The notes beneath the pieces are model-generated. The model was not told where the DNA came from. It did not search any database and worked only from the letters and a program-made list of their open reading frames with translations. A stretch of DNA of 64,000 nucleotides from positions 1 through 64,000 of the IMG/VR virus record IMGVR_UViG_3300019776_000657. One strand, given 5' to 3'. Source of the stretch: a virus. Shown in pieces: positions 22,812-30,292 of this stretch. A program made the translations under genes and the position numbers. Numbering within the stretch: the stretch's first letter is position 1; every line of letters begins with the position of its first letter.

Positions 22812-23663
22812 ATGAGTATTGAATTCAACAAAGTACAAGAGCTAGAATCAAACACTGCCCTAGTGGTGGACTGTCTCAATCTGGGTTTTCGATGGAAGCA
22901 CAGTGGCGATACCGACTTCCTAGACAACTATTTGAGAACAGTGGACAGCTTACGCAAGAGCTATAAAGCTGGTAAGGTTATCCTAACCTGTGACAGTGGT
23001 AGTAGTAGCTATCGTAAAGCTATTTATCCTGACTACAAACAAAACCGCAAAGACAAGTTTGATCAGCAAACTCCAGAAGAGCAATTGGCTTTTGAACGAT
23101 TCTTTACAGAGTTTAACCGTGTAATGGATCACTATAAGAGTTCCTCAAAGCACCCACTATTTCGTTTTGAAAAGTGTGAAGCAGACGATATTGCTGCTTA
23201 CATTGTGAAATACCGCAAAAAGCTGGGCATTGATAAAGTGGTCTTGATCTCTAGTGACAGAGACTGGGACTTGTTAATCAGTGAGGATGTAATGCGGTTT
23301 AGTTACGTTACACGCAAAGAAATTACATGGGAAAATTGGAACGAACATTATGAGTACAACCCTGCTGATCATATTAGTATCAAGTGCCTTACTGGCGATT
23401 CCGGTGATAACATTCCTGGTGTGGCCGGAATTGGTCCGAAAAAGGCGCAAACTCTGGTATCTACTTATGGCAGTACCTGGGATATCATTGCTAATTTGCC
23501 AATTGTTAGTCGTTATAAATATGTTCAAAGTCTTAACGAGTTCGGGGCTGATGCCTTGATGTTAAACTACAAACTAATGGACCTGCTAGAATTCTGTGAC
23601 GAAGCATTGGGTCCAACAAACTGCGAAACCATTAATACCACACTCTTAAATTATGCTAATTAA
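22812..23663 (+). CDS. 5'-3' exonuclease / flap endonuclease (T5 D15 type), 283 aa
   Basis: The FEN family acidic motifs are present: LVVDCLN (residues 16-22), CDSG with RKAIYPDYKQNRK (about 60-80), EADDIA (about 126), SSDRDWD (about 150) and TGDSGDNIPGVAGIGPKKA (about 195-213, the last a helix-hairpin-helix). These place two metals for cutting 5' flaps and RNA primers. The family A polymerase at 14062 lacks such a domain, so this enzyme completes Okazaki processing with the split ligase. The length matches T5 D15 (about 290). It overlaps dut by 11 bases. Confidence 0.95.
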   Translation: MSIEFNKVQELESNTALVVDCLNLGFRWKHSGDTDFLDNYLRTVDSLRKSYKAGKVILTCDSGSSSYRKAIYPDYKQNRKDKFDQQTPEEQLAFERFFTEFNRVMDHYKSSSKHPLFRFEKCEADDIAAYIVKYRKKLGIDKVVLISSDRDWDLLISEDVMRFSYVTRKEITWENWNEHYEYNPADHISIKCLTGDSGDNIPGVAGIGPKKAQTLVSTYGSTWDIIANLPIVSRYKYVQSLNEFGADALMLNYKLMDLLEFCDEALGPTNCETINTTLLNYAN

Positions 23664-24096
23664 ACTAGAACATCCAGCATGTATGCCTACTCGCAGCAAC
23701 CCCACAGATGCTGGATTGGACTTACGAGCTAAAACTACAACTACTCTGCAAATGGGTAAAAGAACACTGGTACCTACTGGTGTAAGCGTAAAAATTCCTG
23801 TAAATAATGTGGGATTGCTGTTTCCACGTAGCTCACTGAGCAAACAGGGTATTACAATGACCAATTCGGTTGGTGTAATTGACAGTGATTATCGTGGCGA
23901 AATCATGGCTTCACTCATGTTTAATGGGGTCCCAGGAAATTGTAACGAATTAGAATTGCCAGCTGGCGAACGAATTGTTCAGCTGGTTATAGTTCCAATT
24001 GTTATTCCAATGCTGGAAGTAATGGATTGGTCAGAAAACGAATGGAATGACACACAACGCGGTACTGGCGGATTTGGCAGTACTGGAAAGGCTTAA
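23653..24096 (+). CDS. dut: dUTPase (dUTP diphosphatase), 147 aa
   Basis: The trimeric dUTPase motifs are in order: DAGLDLR (motif 1), PRSSLSKQG (motif 2), GVIDSDYRGEI (motif 3, with the base-binding beta hairpin and catalytic Asp), ERIVQLVIVP (motif 4) and RGTGGFGSTG (motif 5, phosphate-binding end). It splits dUTP to dUMP, keeping uracil out of phage DNA and feeding ThyX. The length of about 147 is standard. The ATG overlaps the end of the flap endonuclease gene, and the nrdJ start follows 2 bases after its stop. Confidence 0.96.
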   Translation: MLIKLEHPACMPTRSNPTDAGLDLRAKTTTTLQMGKRTLVPTGVSVKIPVNNVGLLFPRSSLSKQGITMTNSVGVIDSDYRGEIMASLMFNGVPGNCNELELPAGERIVQLVIVPIVIPMLEVMDWSENEWNDTQRGTGGFGSTGKA

Positions 24097-24098
24097 AT

Positions 24099-25955
24099 AT
24101 GGACGACAAACAAGCATTGGCAGATATTACAGTATTTAACAAATACGCTCGATTTGATCACAGCTTAAATAGGCGCGAAAATTGGAGTGAAATTGTTACT
24201 CGCAATATGAATATGCACAAAACTAAGTATCCGCATATGAGTAGCAAAATCGATGAAGTCTATAAGGAATTTGTTTATACCAAGAAGGTATTACCATCCA
24301 TGAGGTCACTGCAATTTGGTGGCAAACCTATTTTGATGGCAGAAAACAGAATTTTCAACTGCGCATATATGCCTGCAGAATCTACAAAATTTTTTAGTGA
24401 ACTTATGTTTCTACTTTTAGGTGGAACAGGTGTTGGATACTCTGTACAAAGTCGACACATAAATAAGTTGCCAAAAATTAAAGCTCCTGAAAGCGATAAT
24501 GAATACAAGTATCAAATTCAAGATAGTATTGTAGGCTGGAGTGATGCAGTAAAAGTAGTATGTAAAGCGTTTTTTAATGCAGGTACTTTGCCTGTGTTTG
24601 ACTACAGAGACATTCGCGAAAAAGGTGCTGATTTAATTACAACCGGAGGTCAAGCTCCGGGACCAGATCCTCTCAGAACTTGTATCGAAAATATGATTCC
24701 TATTTTTAGGAATGCCGTTGGACGTAGGTTGAAACCTGTAGAAGTACACGATTTGGCATGTATTATTGCTGATGCTGTATTAGCAGGAGGTATTCGTAGA
24801 GCTGCAATGATTTGCCTATTTGACAGATTTGATGAAGAAATGTTAACTTGCAAATCCGGAGAATGGTGGAAAAATTATCCTGCCAGAGCACGCGCAAATA
24901 ATTCTGCTGTACTACCACGAGGGGAGGTATCAGAACAAGAATTTAAATTGTTAATGAAGAGGGTAGAACAAAGTGGGTGCGGCGAGCCAGGAGTTTATTG
25001 GACTAACAATAAAGACTGGGGAACAAATCCATGTTGTGAAATTGCTCTACGTCCCTACCAGATGTGTAATTTAACAGAAATTAATGCGGGCGCTATTAAT
25101 TCTCAAAAAGACTTTAATAAAGTAAGTCGTGCAGCTAGTTTTATTGGTACATTGCAAGCAGGATATACAGATTTTCACTATCTAAATCCAAAATGGAAAA
25201 TTGCTTGTGAAAAGGATGCTCTATTAGGTGTGTCCATGACTGGAATTGCCAGCGGAACTATTGAACAATTGGATAGTACTTGGGCTTCGGAAGAGGCTGT
25301 TGAGCAAAATAGAGAAACTGCGAGAGATATTGGTATTAATCCAGCTGCTCGTACAACTACTGTCAAACCAGCAGGTACTACTAGCTTAGTATTAGGAACT
25401 AGTAGTGGTATTCATGCTTGGCATGCCCCATACTACATACGTCGTATGAGAGCCGGCAAAGATGAGGCTTTAGCTAAGTATATGAGTATTGCTGCACCTG
25501 AGCTTGTAGAACAAGATGTAATGAATGACAAGCAGGTTGTATTAAGCTTTCCCCAAAAAGCTCCAGAGAATGCTAAAGTACGTACCGAATCAATGTTTAG
25601 CCTACTTGAACGAGTAAAACATGTAAGCCAAAGCTGGGTAGCTCCTGGACATACTGAGGGAGATAACAAACACAACGTATCTTGTACTATTTCTGTTAAA
25701 GACAACGAGTGGATACCTCTAACAGAATGGATGTGGAAAAATAGAGAGTACTACAACGGTATATCAGTACTTCCGTACTTTGGGGCAGAAGCGTATCCAC
25801 AACTGCCTTTTGAAGACATCACCAAAGAACAGTATGAAAAACTGCTGCCTTTCCTGAAAAATATTGATATTAGTCAGGTTTTTGAGAACAATGGGCGCTC
25901 AGTAGATCTTGCAAGTGAACTAGCCTGTAGTGGCGGAGCTTGCGAAATATTGTAA
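24099..25955 (+). CDS. nrdJ: class II (B12-dependent) ribonucleotide reductase, 618 aa
   Basis: The layout is that of single-chain adenosylcobalamin-dependent reductases of the Lactobacillus type. C88 (FNCAY) is the first redox cysteine. N310-P-C312-C-E314-I contains the radical cysteine with its Asn and Glu partners. The C-terminus holds the electron-passing pair C610 and C615 (ACSGGACEIL). GGTGVGYSVQ and the ATTVKPAGTTSLVLG stretch are also typical. At 618 residues it is shorter than the bacterial enzyme (about 740), as is common in phages. No NrdB is encoded, so activity would depend on host cobalamin. It directly follows dut. Confidence 0.93.
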   Translation: MDDKQALADITVFNKYARFDHSLNRRENWSEIVTRNMNMHKTKYPHMSSKIDEVYKEFVYTKKVLPSMRSLQFGGKPILMAENRIFNCAYMPAESTKFFSELMFLLLGGTGVGYSVQSRHINKLPKIKAPESDNEYKYQIQDSIVGWSDAVKVVCKAFFNAGTLPVFDYRDIREKGADLITTGGQAPGPDPLRTCIENMIPIFRNAVGRRLKPVEVHDLACIIADAVLAGGIRRAAMICLFDRFDEEMLTCKSGEWWKNYPARARANNSAVLPRGEVSEQEFKLLMKRVEQSGCGEPGVYWTNNKDWGTNPCCEIALRPYQMCNLTEINAGAINSQKDFNKVSRAASFIGTLQAGYTDFHYLNPKWKIACEKDALLGVSMTGIASGTIEQLDSTWASEEAVEQNRETARDIGINPAARTTTVKPAGTTSLVLGTSSGIHAWHAPYYIRRMRAGKDEALAKYMSIAAPELVEQDVMNDKQVVLSFPQKAPENAKVRTESMFSLLERVKHVSQSWVAPGHTEGDNKHNVSCTISVKDNEWIPLTEWMWKNREYYNGISVLPYFGAEAYPQLPFEDITKEQYEKLLPFLKNIDISQVFENNGRSVDLASELACSGGACEIL

Positions 25956-25973
25956 AGCAAAATAAATTTGTAC

Positions 25974-26002
25974 TTGTCTCTACAAAGCATCCATGCTATA
26001 AT
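25974..26002 (+). promoter_or_regulatory. promoter of the second GIY-YIG gene (TTGTCT-17-TATAAT)
   Basis: TTGTCT (25974-25979) and TATAAT (25997-26002) are 17 bases apart. The preceding AAATAAATTTGTACTTG is the same element seen at 5948, 9907 and 18199. Confidence 0.75.
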
Positions 26003-26031
26003 TGATGGATAATTTGAGGGGACAGGTATTT

Positions 26032-26736
26032 ATGACATGTGGCATATACTTATTAAAATTTAATGGTACCAATAAGGTATACGTGGGCCAATCTGAAAAT
26101 ATTGAGTATAGGTATAAAAAACATTTGCAAAGGCTAAAAAGAGGCGACCATAATTATAAAATGCAGCAAGCATATAAAGACTATGGATCGCCCATATTAG
26201 AAATAGTACTTGCAGATTTAACCAAAGAAGAGCTAAATTCAAACGAGTATGAAGCTTTTAAAATTTATGACTCAATATCTAATGGATTTAATATAGCTGA
26301 GCAGCCAAGTATTCATGGTAGTGGAGAGCTTAATCCAAGTTCAAAGTATCCAAATGAAAAACTAATAGAAGTATTATTTTTATTATTAAATATTAATAAT
26401 ACCTACAAACAAATAGAATCACTTACAAGTGTAAGTGAAAGTACTATACGGCATATTGCAAATCAAGAAGCCCATCATTGGTTAGAACAAAAATACCCTT
26501 TAGAATACTCACAACTGAGGAATTTAAAGGGTAAAAGATCTACTGGTAAAAATACAGCAATAGATCGAGGTATAGTATATCCTACAATACTTTCCCCGAC
26601 TGGAGAAGAGTATAATATTACTAATATTGCAGCTTTTGCTAAGGAACACGGATTAGATAGCAGTTCATTAGCTAAAGTGTTAAAGAAACGGCCAAAGTAT
26701 AACAGTCATAAAGGCTGGAAACTAAAACAAACTTAA
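26032..26736 (+). CDS. GIY-YIG homing endonuclease beside nrdJ, 234 aa
   Basis: The start at 26032 lies in the leader AGGTATTTATGACA, which is also found before the other GIY-YIG gene (6000); the longer frame opening at 26002 would begin in the promoter. Residues 2-95 form the GIY-YIG domain (GIYLLKFNG, then YVGQSENIEYRYKKH). The C-terminal repeat (SPTGEEYNITNIAAFAKEH to HKGWKL) should bind DNA. The two genes are clearly paralogous over their whole length. Its placement right after nrdJ fits the known habit of such genes to sit beside nucleotide-metabolism genes, and its low GC marks it as mobile. Confidence 0.92.
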   Translation: MTCGIYLLKFNGTNKVYVGQSENIEYRYKKHLQRLKRGDHNYKMQQAYKDYGSPILEIVLADLTKEELNSNEYEAFKIYDSISNGFNIAEQPSIHGSGELNPSSKYPNEKLIEVLFLLLNINNTYKQIESLTSVSESTIRHIANQEAHHWLEQKYPLEYSQLRNLKGKRSTGKNTAIDRGIVYPTILSPTGEEYNITNIAAFAKEHGLDSSSLAKVLKKRPKYNSHKGWKLKQT

Positions 26737-26748
26737 CAAGAGGAAAAT

Positions 26749-26895
26749 ATGGAATTTACATTTAAGGTATCAGAGCAAGAAGCAAACGTGATTCTTGCAG
26801 GACTTCAGGAATTACCAGCCAAGCTGGCTAATCCATTGACTCGTAAGTTGCAAGAACAGGCTCAAGAGCAGATGCTAAAAAAGGAAGAAGAATGA
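26749..26895 (+). CDS. small charged helical protein, 48 aa
   Basis: The frame begins at 26749 after AAGAGGAAAAT and ends in the left arm of the bidirectional terminator. The product is mostly two amphipathic helices, rich in Glu, Gln and Lys (EFTFKVSEQEANVIL, then KLQEQAQEQ). I have seen such short frames in other phages but know of no function. Confidence 0.7.
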   Translation: MEFTFKVSEQEANVILAGLQELPAKLANPLTRKLQEQAQEQMLKKEEE

Positions 26896-26932
26896 AAAAA
26901 GCCCCTCAACCTAAAAGTTGAGGGGCTTTTTT
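26895..26932 (+). terminator. bidirectional terminator at the meeting point of the two transcription units
   Basis: A 16-bp perfect stem (AAAAAAGCCCCTCAAC with GTTGAGGGGCTTTTTT, 26895-26910 and 26917-26932) has a 6-base loop, with A and T runs that make it work on both strands. It separates rightward early genes from leftward late genes. Confidence 0.95.
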
Positions 26933-27273
26933 CATTTGTGACGATTGTGCCGATTTTCCAAATCTGCTTTTATGGTTTTAAGCATTAAAATAATCAGTAC
27001 AACAGCTACTGAAATATTGAGGGCAGTTTCACCCAAGATACCCATTGACCAATAACTAAGCGGAAATTCAGGACCAATAGCCCACTGACATACAATAGTA
27101 ATACTAGTAAATAGACTTATTAGTCCAATATACCACATAGGGGTCACAACCCAGTTCGGCATGTCTCTATTATGTAGGGCCGTGTAAAGGGCACCTACAA
27201 ATATAGATAAGTGAGCTGCAAAATTAAGTGTTAAATGACTTGCAGACACAAAGTCAAGAGCAGAGGAAATCAT
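26932..27273 (-). CDS. membrane protein, 113 aa
   Basis: Three or four hydrophobic segments (about residues 13-33, 43-65, 70-88 and 83-102) predict an integral membrane protein with a basic end (ENRHNRHK). It is the last gene of the leftward unit. Together with the next gene upstream it could belong to a second set of lysis membrane proteins, as spanins or holins are often placed here, but no spanin signature (lipobox or coiled-coil periplasmic domain) is visible. I do not recognise a family. Confidence 0.7.
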   Translation of the reverse strand: MISSALDFVSASHLTLNFAAHLSIFVGALYTALHNRDMPNWVVTPMWYIGLISLFTSITIVCQWAIGPEFPLSYWSMGILGETALNISVAVVLIILMLKTIKADLENRHNRHK

Positions 27274-27277
27274 GATA

Positions 27278-27610
27278 TTAGCCCTTCTTTTTCTTTATAT
27301 CTTGTACGGCTTCTACTATGTCTTTATCTTGGTTTTTTACCAAAAAGTTAGCCACCATTCCGAGTACTGTATAGGCTAAAAATCCTACACAAAAACCACC
27401 CATCAGTTGAGTTTCCCAGTTGTTATCAAAACCAGCTATTTGTAAAAAAGGTTGTGCAAATACCATTGCACTACCAACACTCATTCCACCTCTCATAAAT
27501 GCTTCACCAATTGTTTTTGGTCTGATGAAGGTTAAGATTGCAAATCCACCAAAAAGTCCACCCACCATTGAGGCAACTTTTGCAGTTAAATAACCTGTTG
27601 GATCAGCCAT
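27278..27610 (-). CDS. putative membrane protein (holin candidate), 110 aa
   Basis: The protein has two to three hydrophobic, Gly-rich helices (about 10-30, 40-60 and 68-92) and a Lys-rich cytoplasmic tail (KNQDKDIVEAVQDIKKKKG), a layout seen in small phage holins. The start follows a GAGGTGG ribosome site and it ends 4 bases before the next gene. The 3TM holin at 29640 is the better holin candidate, so this may be a second holin, an antiholin or an unrelated membrane protein. Confidence 0.6.
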   Translation of the reverse strand: MADPTGYLTAKVASMVGGLFGGFAILTFIRPKTIGEAFMRGGMSVGSAMVFAQPFLQIAGFDNNWETQLMGGFCVGFLAYTVLGMVANFLVKNQDKDIVEAVQDIKKKKG

Positions 27611-27620
27611 AGGCCACCTC

Positions 27621-28418
27621 TTATTTGTTTTCGCGAGCCCTTACAATTTGATCTCGCTTAGCTTTGGCCCAAGTTTGGCCACCATCCCCACCCCATAAGT
27701 CCCAAGCTACTCTGCCAGCACTTGGAAAGCCTTCTTCTCCACTATTAAATCCTGTTGCTTTTTTATCTACTTCATGACGACTAAAAAATGAGTGCATTCT
27801 CATTACAGTTCTATCACTCAGCGTTTCGCGGTTTACAAGTTGATGCGCTCTGGACAACCCTACAGCAGTACCACCACTGTAACCTTCTTTTTTCCAGTTT
27901 AATGCTCGGCGAGCAGCGCTTGCCATTCCACTAGTAGGCTTGTGATTATTTAAAGCTTTACTGTCATAACCAAGTGATTTTTCTTCTTCTGGGTCGTCCT
28001 CTGGAGTAACAAACCAAACATTTTGATTGTCTTCGTCACTATTAGGATTTTCCCAATCATCACAGGTACGTAGGGCGCTACAAGTAATACTCCAGCGAGT
28101 ACATACAGCAGCGGGCATACCAGGAATATCTGCCCATTTAGGAGTAACAGGTAAGTCACTGGCTTTTAGTTGACCGCCAGGACCTTCAATGATACAGTCT
28201 TGTGTTTCTGGATCATTTTTGTAGTGAGCACAGTTCATACATAAACGAGTACGTGCTAAGCCTTCTGTTACACCCCATTTTTCTTGTTTCCTAGCCCAGT
28301 ACTCTGTGCTTGGCTCACGAGGATCAGCAGGACCCAAGTTAGCGTACTCAATGGTTTGTAAGTGATTTGCCAGATTTATATCTTTATACATCGTGGCTAC
28401 TGGACATAAATCTGCCAT
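27621..28418 (-). CDS. hypothetical protein with Cys-rich N-terminus and conserved phage C-terminal domain, 265 aa
   Basis: The N-terminal half (1-125) has nine or so cysteines (CPVAT, CMNCAHY, CIIEG, CTRWSITCSALRTC) that could bind iron-sulfur clusters or zinc. The C-terminal part (about 165-265: AARRALNWK, GLSRAHQL, MHSFFSRHEVDKK, GRVAWDLWGGDGG) is a domain I recognise from unnamed proteins of many phages, often fused to head proteins. Its function is unknown to me. It starts after AGGAG and lies between phoH and membrane protein genes. Confidence 0.7.
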   Translation of the reverse strand: MADLCPVATMYKDINLANHLQTIEYANLGPADPREPSTEYWARKQEKWGVTEGLARTRLCMNCAHYKNDPETQDCIIEGPGGQLKASDLPVTPKWADIPGMPAAVCTRWSITCSALRTCDDWENPNSDEDNQNVWFVTPEDDPEEEKSLGYDSKALNNHKPTSGMASAARRALNWKKEGYSGGTAVGLSRAHQLVNRETLSDRTVMRMHSFFSRHEVDKKATGFNSGEEGFPSAGRVAWDLWGGDGGQTWAKAKRDQIVRARENK

Positions 28419-28426
28419 GGTTACTC

Positions 28427-29122
28427 CTAGTTTTTATAAGCTAAAATTATAGATTTGCACATCTTTGAGCGAACAATGTCACTCTCCAAGAAGCGAACGA
28501 CCTCAATGCCACCAATACCTTCTAATCGGTTGACAGCATCCATTAAACCGCTATCTGGAATGTCGCTTTGATCATCATCGCCACTAATAATCATTTTAGT
28601 ATTACGACCGATTCTGCTCAACAGCATTTTCAATTCCATTTTAGTGGCGTTTTGTGCTTCGTCTACCAATACAATAGCATTGTCAAATGTAGCACCTCTC
28701 ATGAATCCCAATGGGCGTGGTTCAATGGCTTTCGACTTAAGCGCATATTCATAGAAACCTTTACCAAGTGACCGACTAAATACCTGATCAAAAGGATCCA
28801 AGTAAGGCTCGTACTTTTCTTCTAGAGTACCAGGAAGAAAACCCAGTCCTCTACCAGTTTCTACATTGGGTCTGGTCAAAATAATTTTGTCTACTCTGCG
28901 ATGAAACAGCTCGCTGGCAGCATAACTAGCAGCCACATAGGTTTTTCCTGTGCCTGCACTGCCAATACCAAAAACTATCTCGCTGGTTTTTATAGCATTA
29001 AGATACGTTTCCTGTATATAATTTAGTGGTTTTACTTCCTTGAATTCAGTTTTAGTTAAAAAACTGTTGTCAGAGCCTTGATGTACTGCTCGACGAGCTT
29101 TTTTGCCACTGTTATTTGCCAT
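28427..29122 (-). CDS. phoH: PhoH-like ATPase, 231 aa
   Basis: Walker A is GSAGTGKT (about residue 54), Walker B VLVDEAQN (about 151), and a sensor reads ISGDDDQSDI (about 178). The conserved LTRPNVETGRGLGFLPG stretch is diagnostic of PhoH. It is a cytosolic NTPase, probably linked to RNA handling. PhoH genes are frequent in marine and enteric phages, T5 included, but their benefit to the phage is not established. Here it stands in the lysis end of the late operon rather than with early genes. Confidence 0.95.
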   Translation of the reverse strand: MANNSGKKARRAVHQGSDNSFLTKTEFKEVKPLNYIQETYLNAIKTSEIVFGIGSAGTGKTYVAASYAASELFHRRVDKIILTRPNVETGRGLGFLPGTLEEKYEPYLDPFDQVFSRSLGKGFYEYALKSKAIEPRPLGFMRGATFDNAIVLVDEAQNATKMELKMLLSRIGRNTKMIISGDDDQSDIPDSGLMDAVNRLEGIGGIEVVRFLESDIVRSKMCKSIILAYKN

Positions 29123-29151
29123 AATATTTGAAGGTTGGTTAGTCGGCCTGT

Positions 29152-29643
29152 TTATCTTAACAGGTTCGCTTCTGCTTTTCTACGTGTTGTCAACCCTGGT
29201 AGTACCCTACCAGCAGCTTTATTCCACTTCTGTATTTCTTCATAAGCACCTGTCCAGTCGCAGCTATTGACTCTTTTACGAAGTGTACTTATTTTATAAT
29301 TGCCTAACCCGCAATTATAACAAAAACTAATGATTGCTGCAAAACGTCGCGTTGGTTGATTGACCAAGTCTGGACTAAGACCTAACACACCATAAGCAAA
29401 ATGCTTTAGGTGTGCTTGTAGGTCTGTTTCAGCTTGTTGTTTAGTCCACACTGTATCTGGATTGACATGCGGCCCAGTACTTCCCCAGCCAATAGTCCAA
29501 GGTTTGCCCCCTGTACCTGGATCTGGGTAAGCCCTGCAACCGCCGTCTGGTAACTTCTTGTGATAACCCTCAAAGGGTTTCACAAGAAGTTCACAGCTCA
29601 TGTCAATAGCCTCCTTGATTGGATCCCTGACTTCATCAGTCAT
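29152..29643 (-). CDS. endolysin, GH24 lysozyme, 163 aa
   Basis: The catalytic set E25 (FEGYHKKLPDGG), D41 (YPDPGTGG) and T50 (WTIGWGST) is the E-D-T triad of T4- and P21-type muramidases, which cut peptidoglycan glycan chains. FCYNCGLGNY and the GLTTRRKAEANL end are also family features. There is no signal peptide or signal-anchor, so release depends on the holin encoded just upstream, whose stop it overlaps by ATGA. The size is as usual for the family. Confidence 0.95.
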   Translation of the reverse strand: MTDEVRDPIKEAIDMSCELLVKPFEGYHKKLPDGGCRAYPDPGTGGKPWTIGWGSTGPHVNPDTVWTKQQAETDLQAHLKHFAYGVLGLSPDLVNQPTRRFAAIISFCYNCGLGNYKISTLRKRVNSCDWTGAYEEIQKWNKAAGRVLPGLTTRRKAEANLLR

Positions 29644-30122
29644 GACTTAGGCTTTTCTAGTGGGCGACCTAGGAACCAGAATGTGAGTATCATGTTTAAC
29701 ATTGCAAAGTCATCTGGAGTCCAGTGTTTGTCTGCAATCTGTACCCAACTGGCTCCTGTGTTAATGGCATGCATTATTACCACAATTTTAAATGCCACAT
29801 ACATACCAAATAGTACATAAGTAACCATTGGTCTGACTAAGGCACTTAATGCAGCTACCCACTTGTAGCTTTTACCAGCATCATCGCCTTGCTGCTTGAT
29901 AGCTGCTTCAATTGCCTGGGTTTGTGCAATATTGTAGTCAACATACTTTTCTTCAATCTTGACTTGACCACGAGTTTTTTCCAAGTCAATTTGAAGGCCA
30001 TACATCGCTAACTCATGCTTGCGATCATCTTTGCGATCCCAAAATTTTAGTACTTCTGGGGCTAAGCGGAATAATCCGCCAAATACTGATCCCAGTATAC
30101 CACTTGCTGCAAATTCTAACAT
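29640..30122 (-). CDS. 3TM holin (GTA-type), 160 aa
   Basis: The start was set at 30122 (MLEFAAS) because AAGGA lies 7 bases upstream; the longer open frame adds nine codons that cross that site. One hydrophobic segment is at the N-terminus (about 3-20), then comes a charged helix (30-75), then two membrane helices (about 90-128 and 140-155). That fits the 3TM holin family first described for gene transfer agents and common in alphaproteobacterial phages. It would open the inner membrane for the endolysin encoded immediately after. The family call is from pattern memory. Confidence 0.75.
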   Translation of the reverse strand: MLEFAASGILGSVFGGLFRLAPEVLKFWDRKDDRKHELAMYGLQIDLEKTRGQVKIEEKYVDYNIAQTQAIEAAIKQQGDDAGKSYKWVAALSALVRPMVTYVLFGMYVAFKIVVIMHAINTGASWVQIADKHWTPDDFAMLNMILTFWFLGRPLEKPKS

Positions 30123-30132
30123 AGCTATTTCC

Positions 30133-30291
30133 TTAGACGGATTCACCATCTACTATTGTGGGTTGATTACCACTGTTCACCCAGGCTATATACTCCATAA
30201 AGTCTGGATCAAACTCGGACTCACAAGGAGCGACGACCTTGTCGTCGCTATTCCTTGTCACTGTGCCTTGGTATAAGCTAAGAGTGTACAT
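30133..30291 (-). CDS. small tail-associated protein, 52 aa
   Basis: This 53-codon frame lies between the 1347-aa fibre gene and the holin, starting 2 bases after the fibre stop. Its end, FMEYIAWVNSGNQPTIV, resembles the short Y-x-x-W-x-x-x-G-N-x-P motif at the ends of many small phage tail proteins (XkdW-like). This suggests a fibre-associated or assembly factor; evidence beyond the motif and place is lacking. Confidence 0.6.
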   Translation of the reverse strand: MYTLSLYQGTVTRNSDDKVVAPCESEFDPDFMEYIAWVNSGNQPTIVDGESV

Positions 30292-30292
30292 G

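Noticed and set aside
23350-23559. 69-aa hydrophobic + frame inside the flap endonuclease gene
   Set aside because: It is out of frame with strong FEN motifs and lacks a ribosome site.
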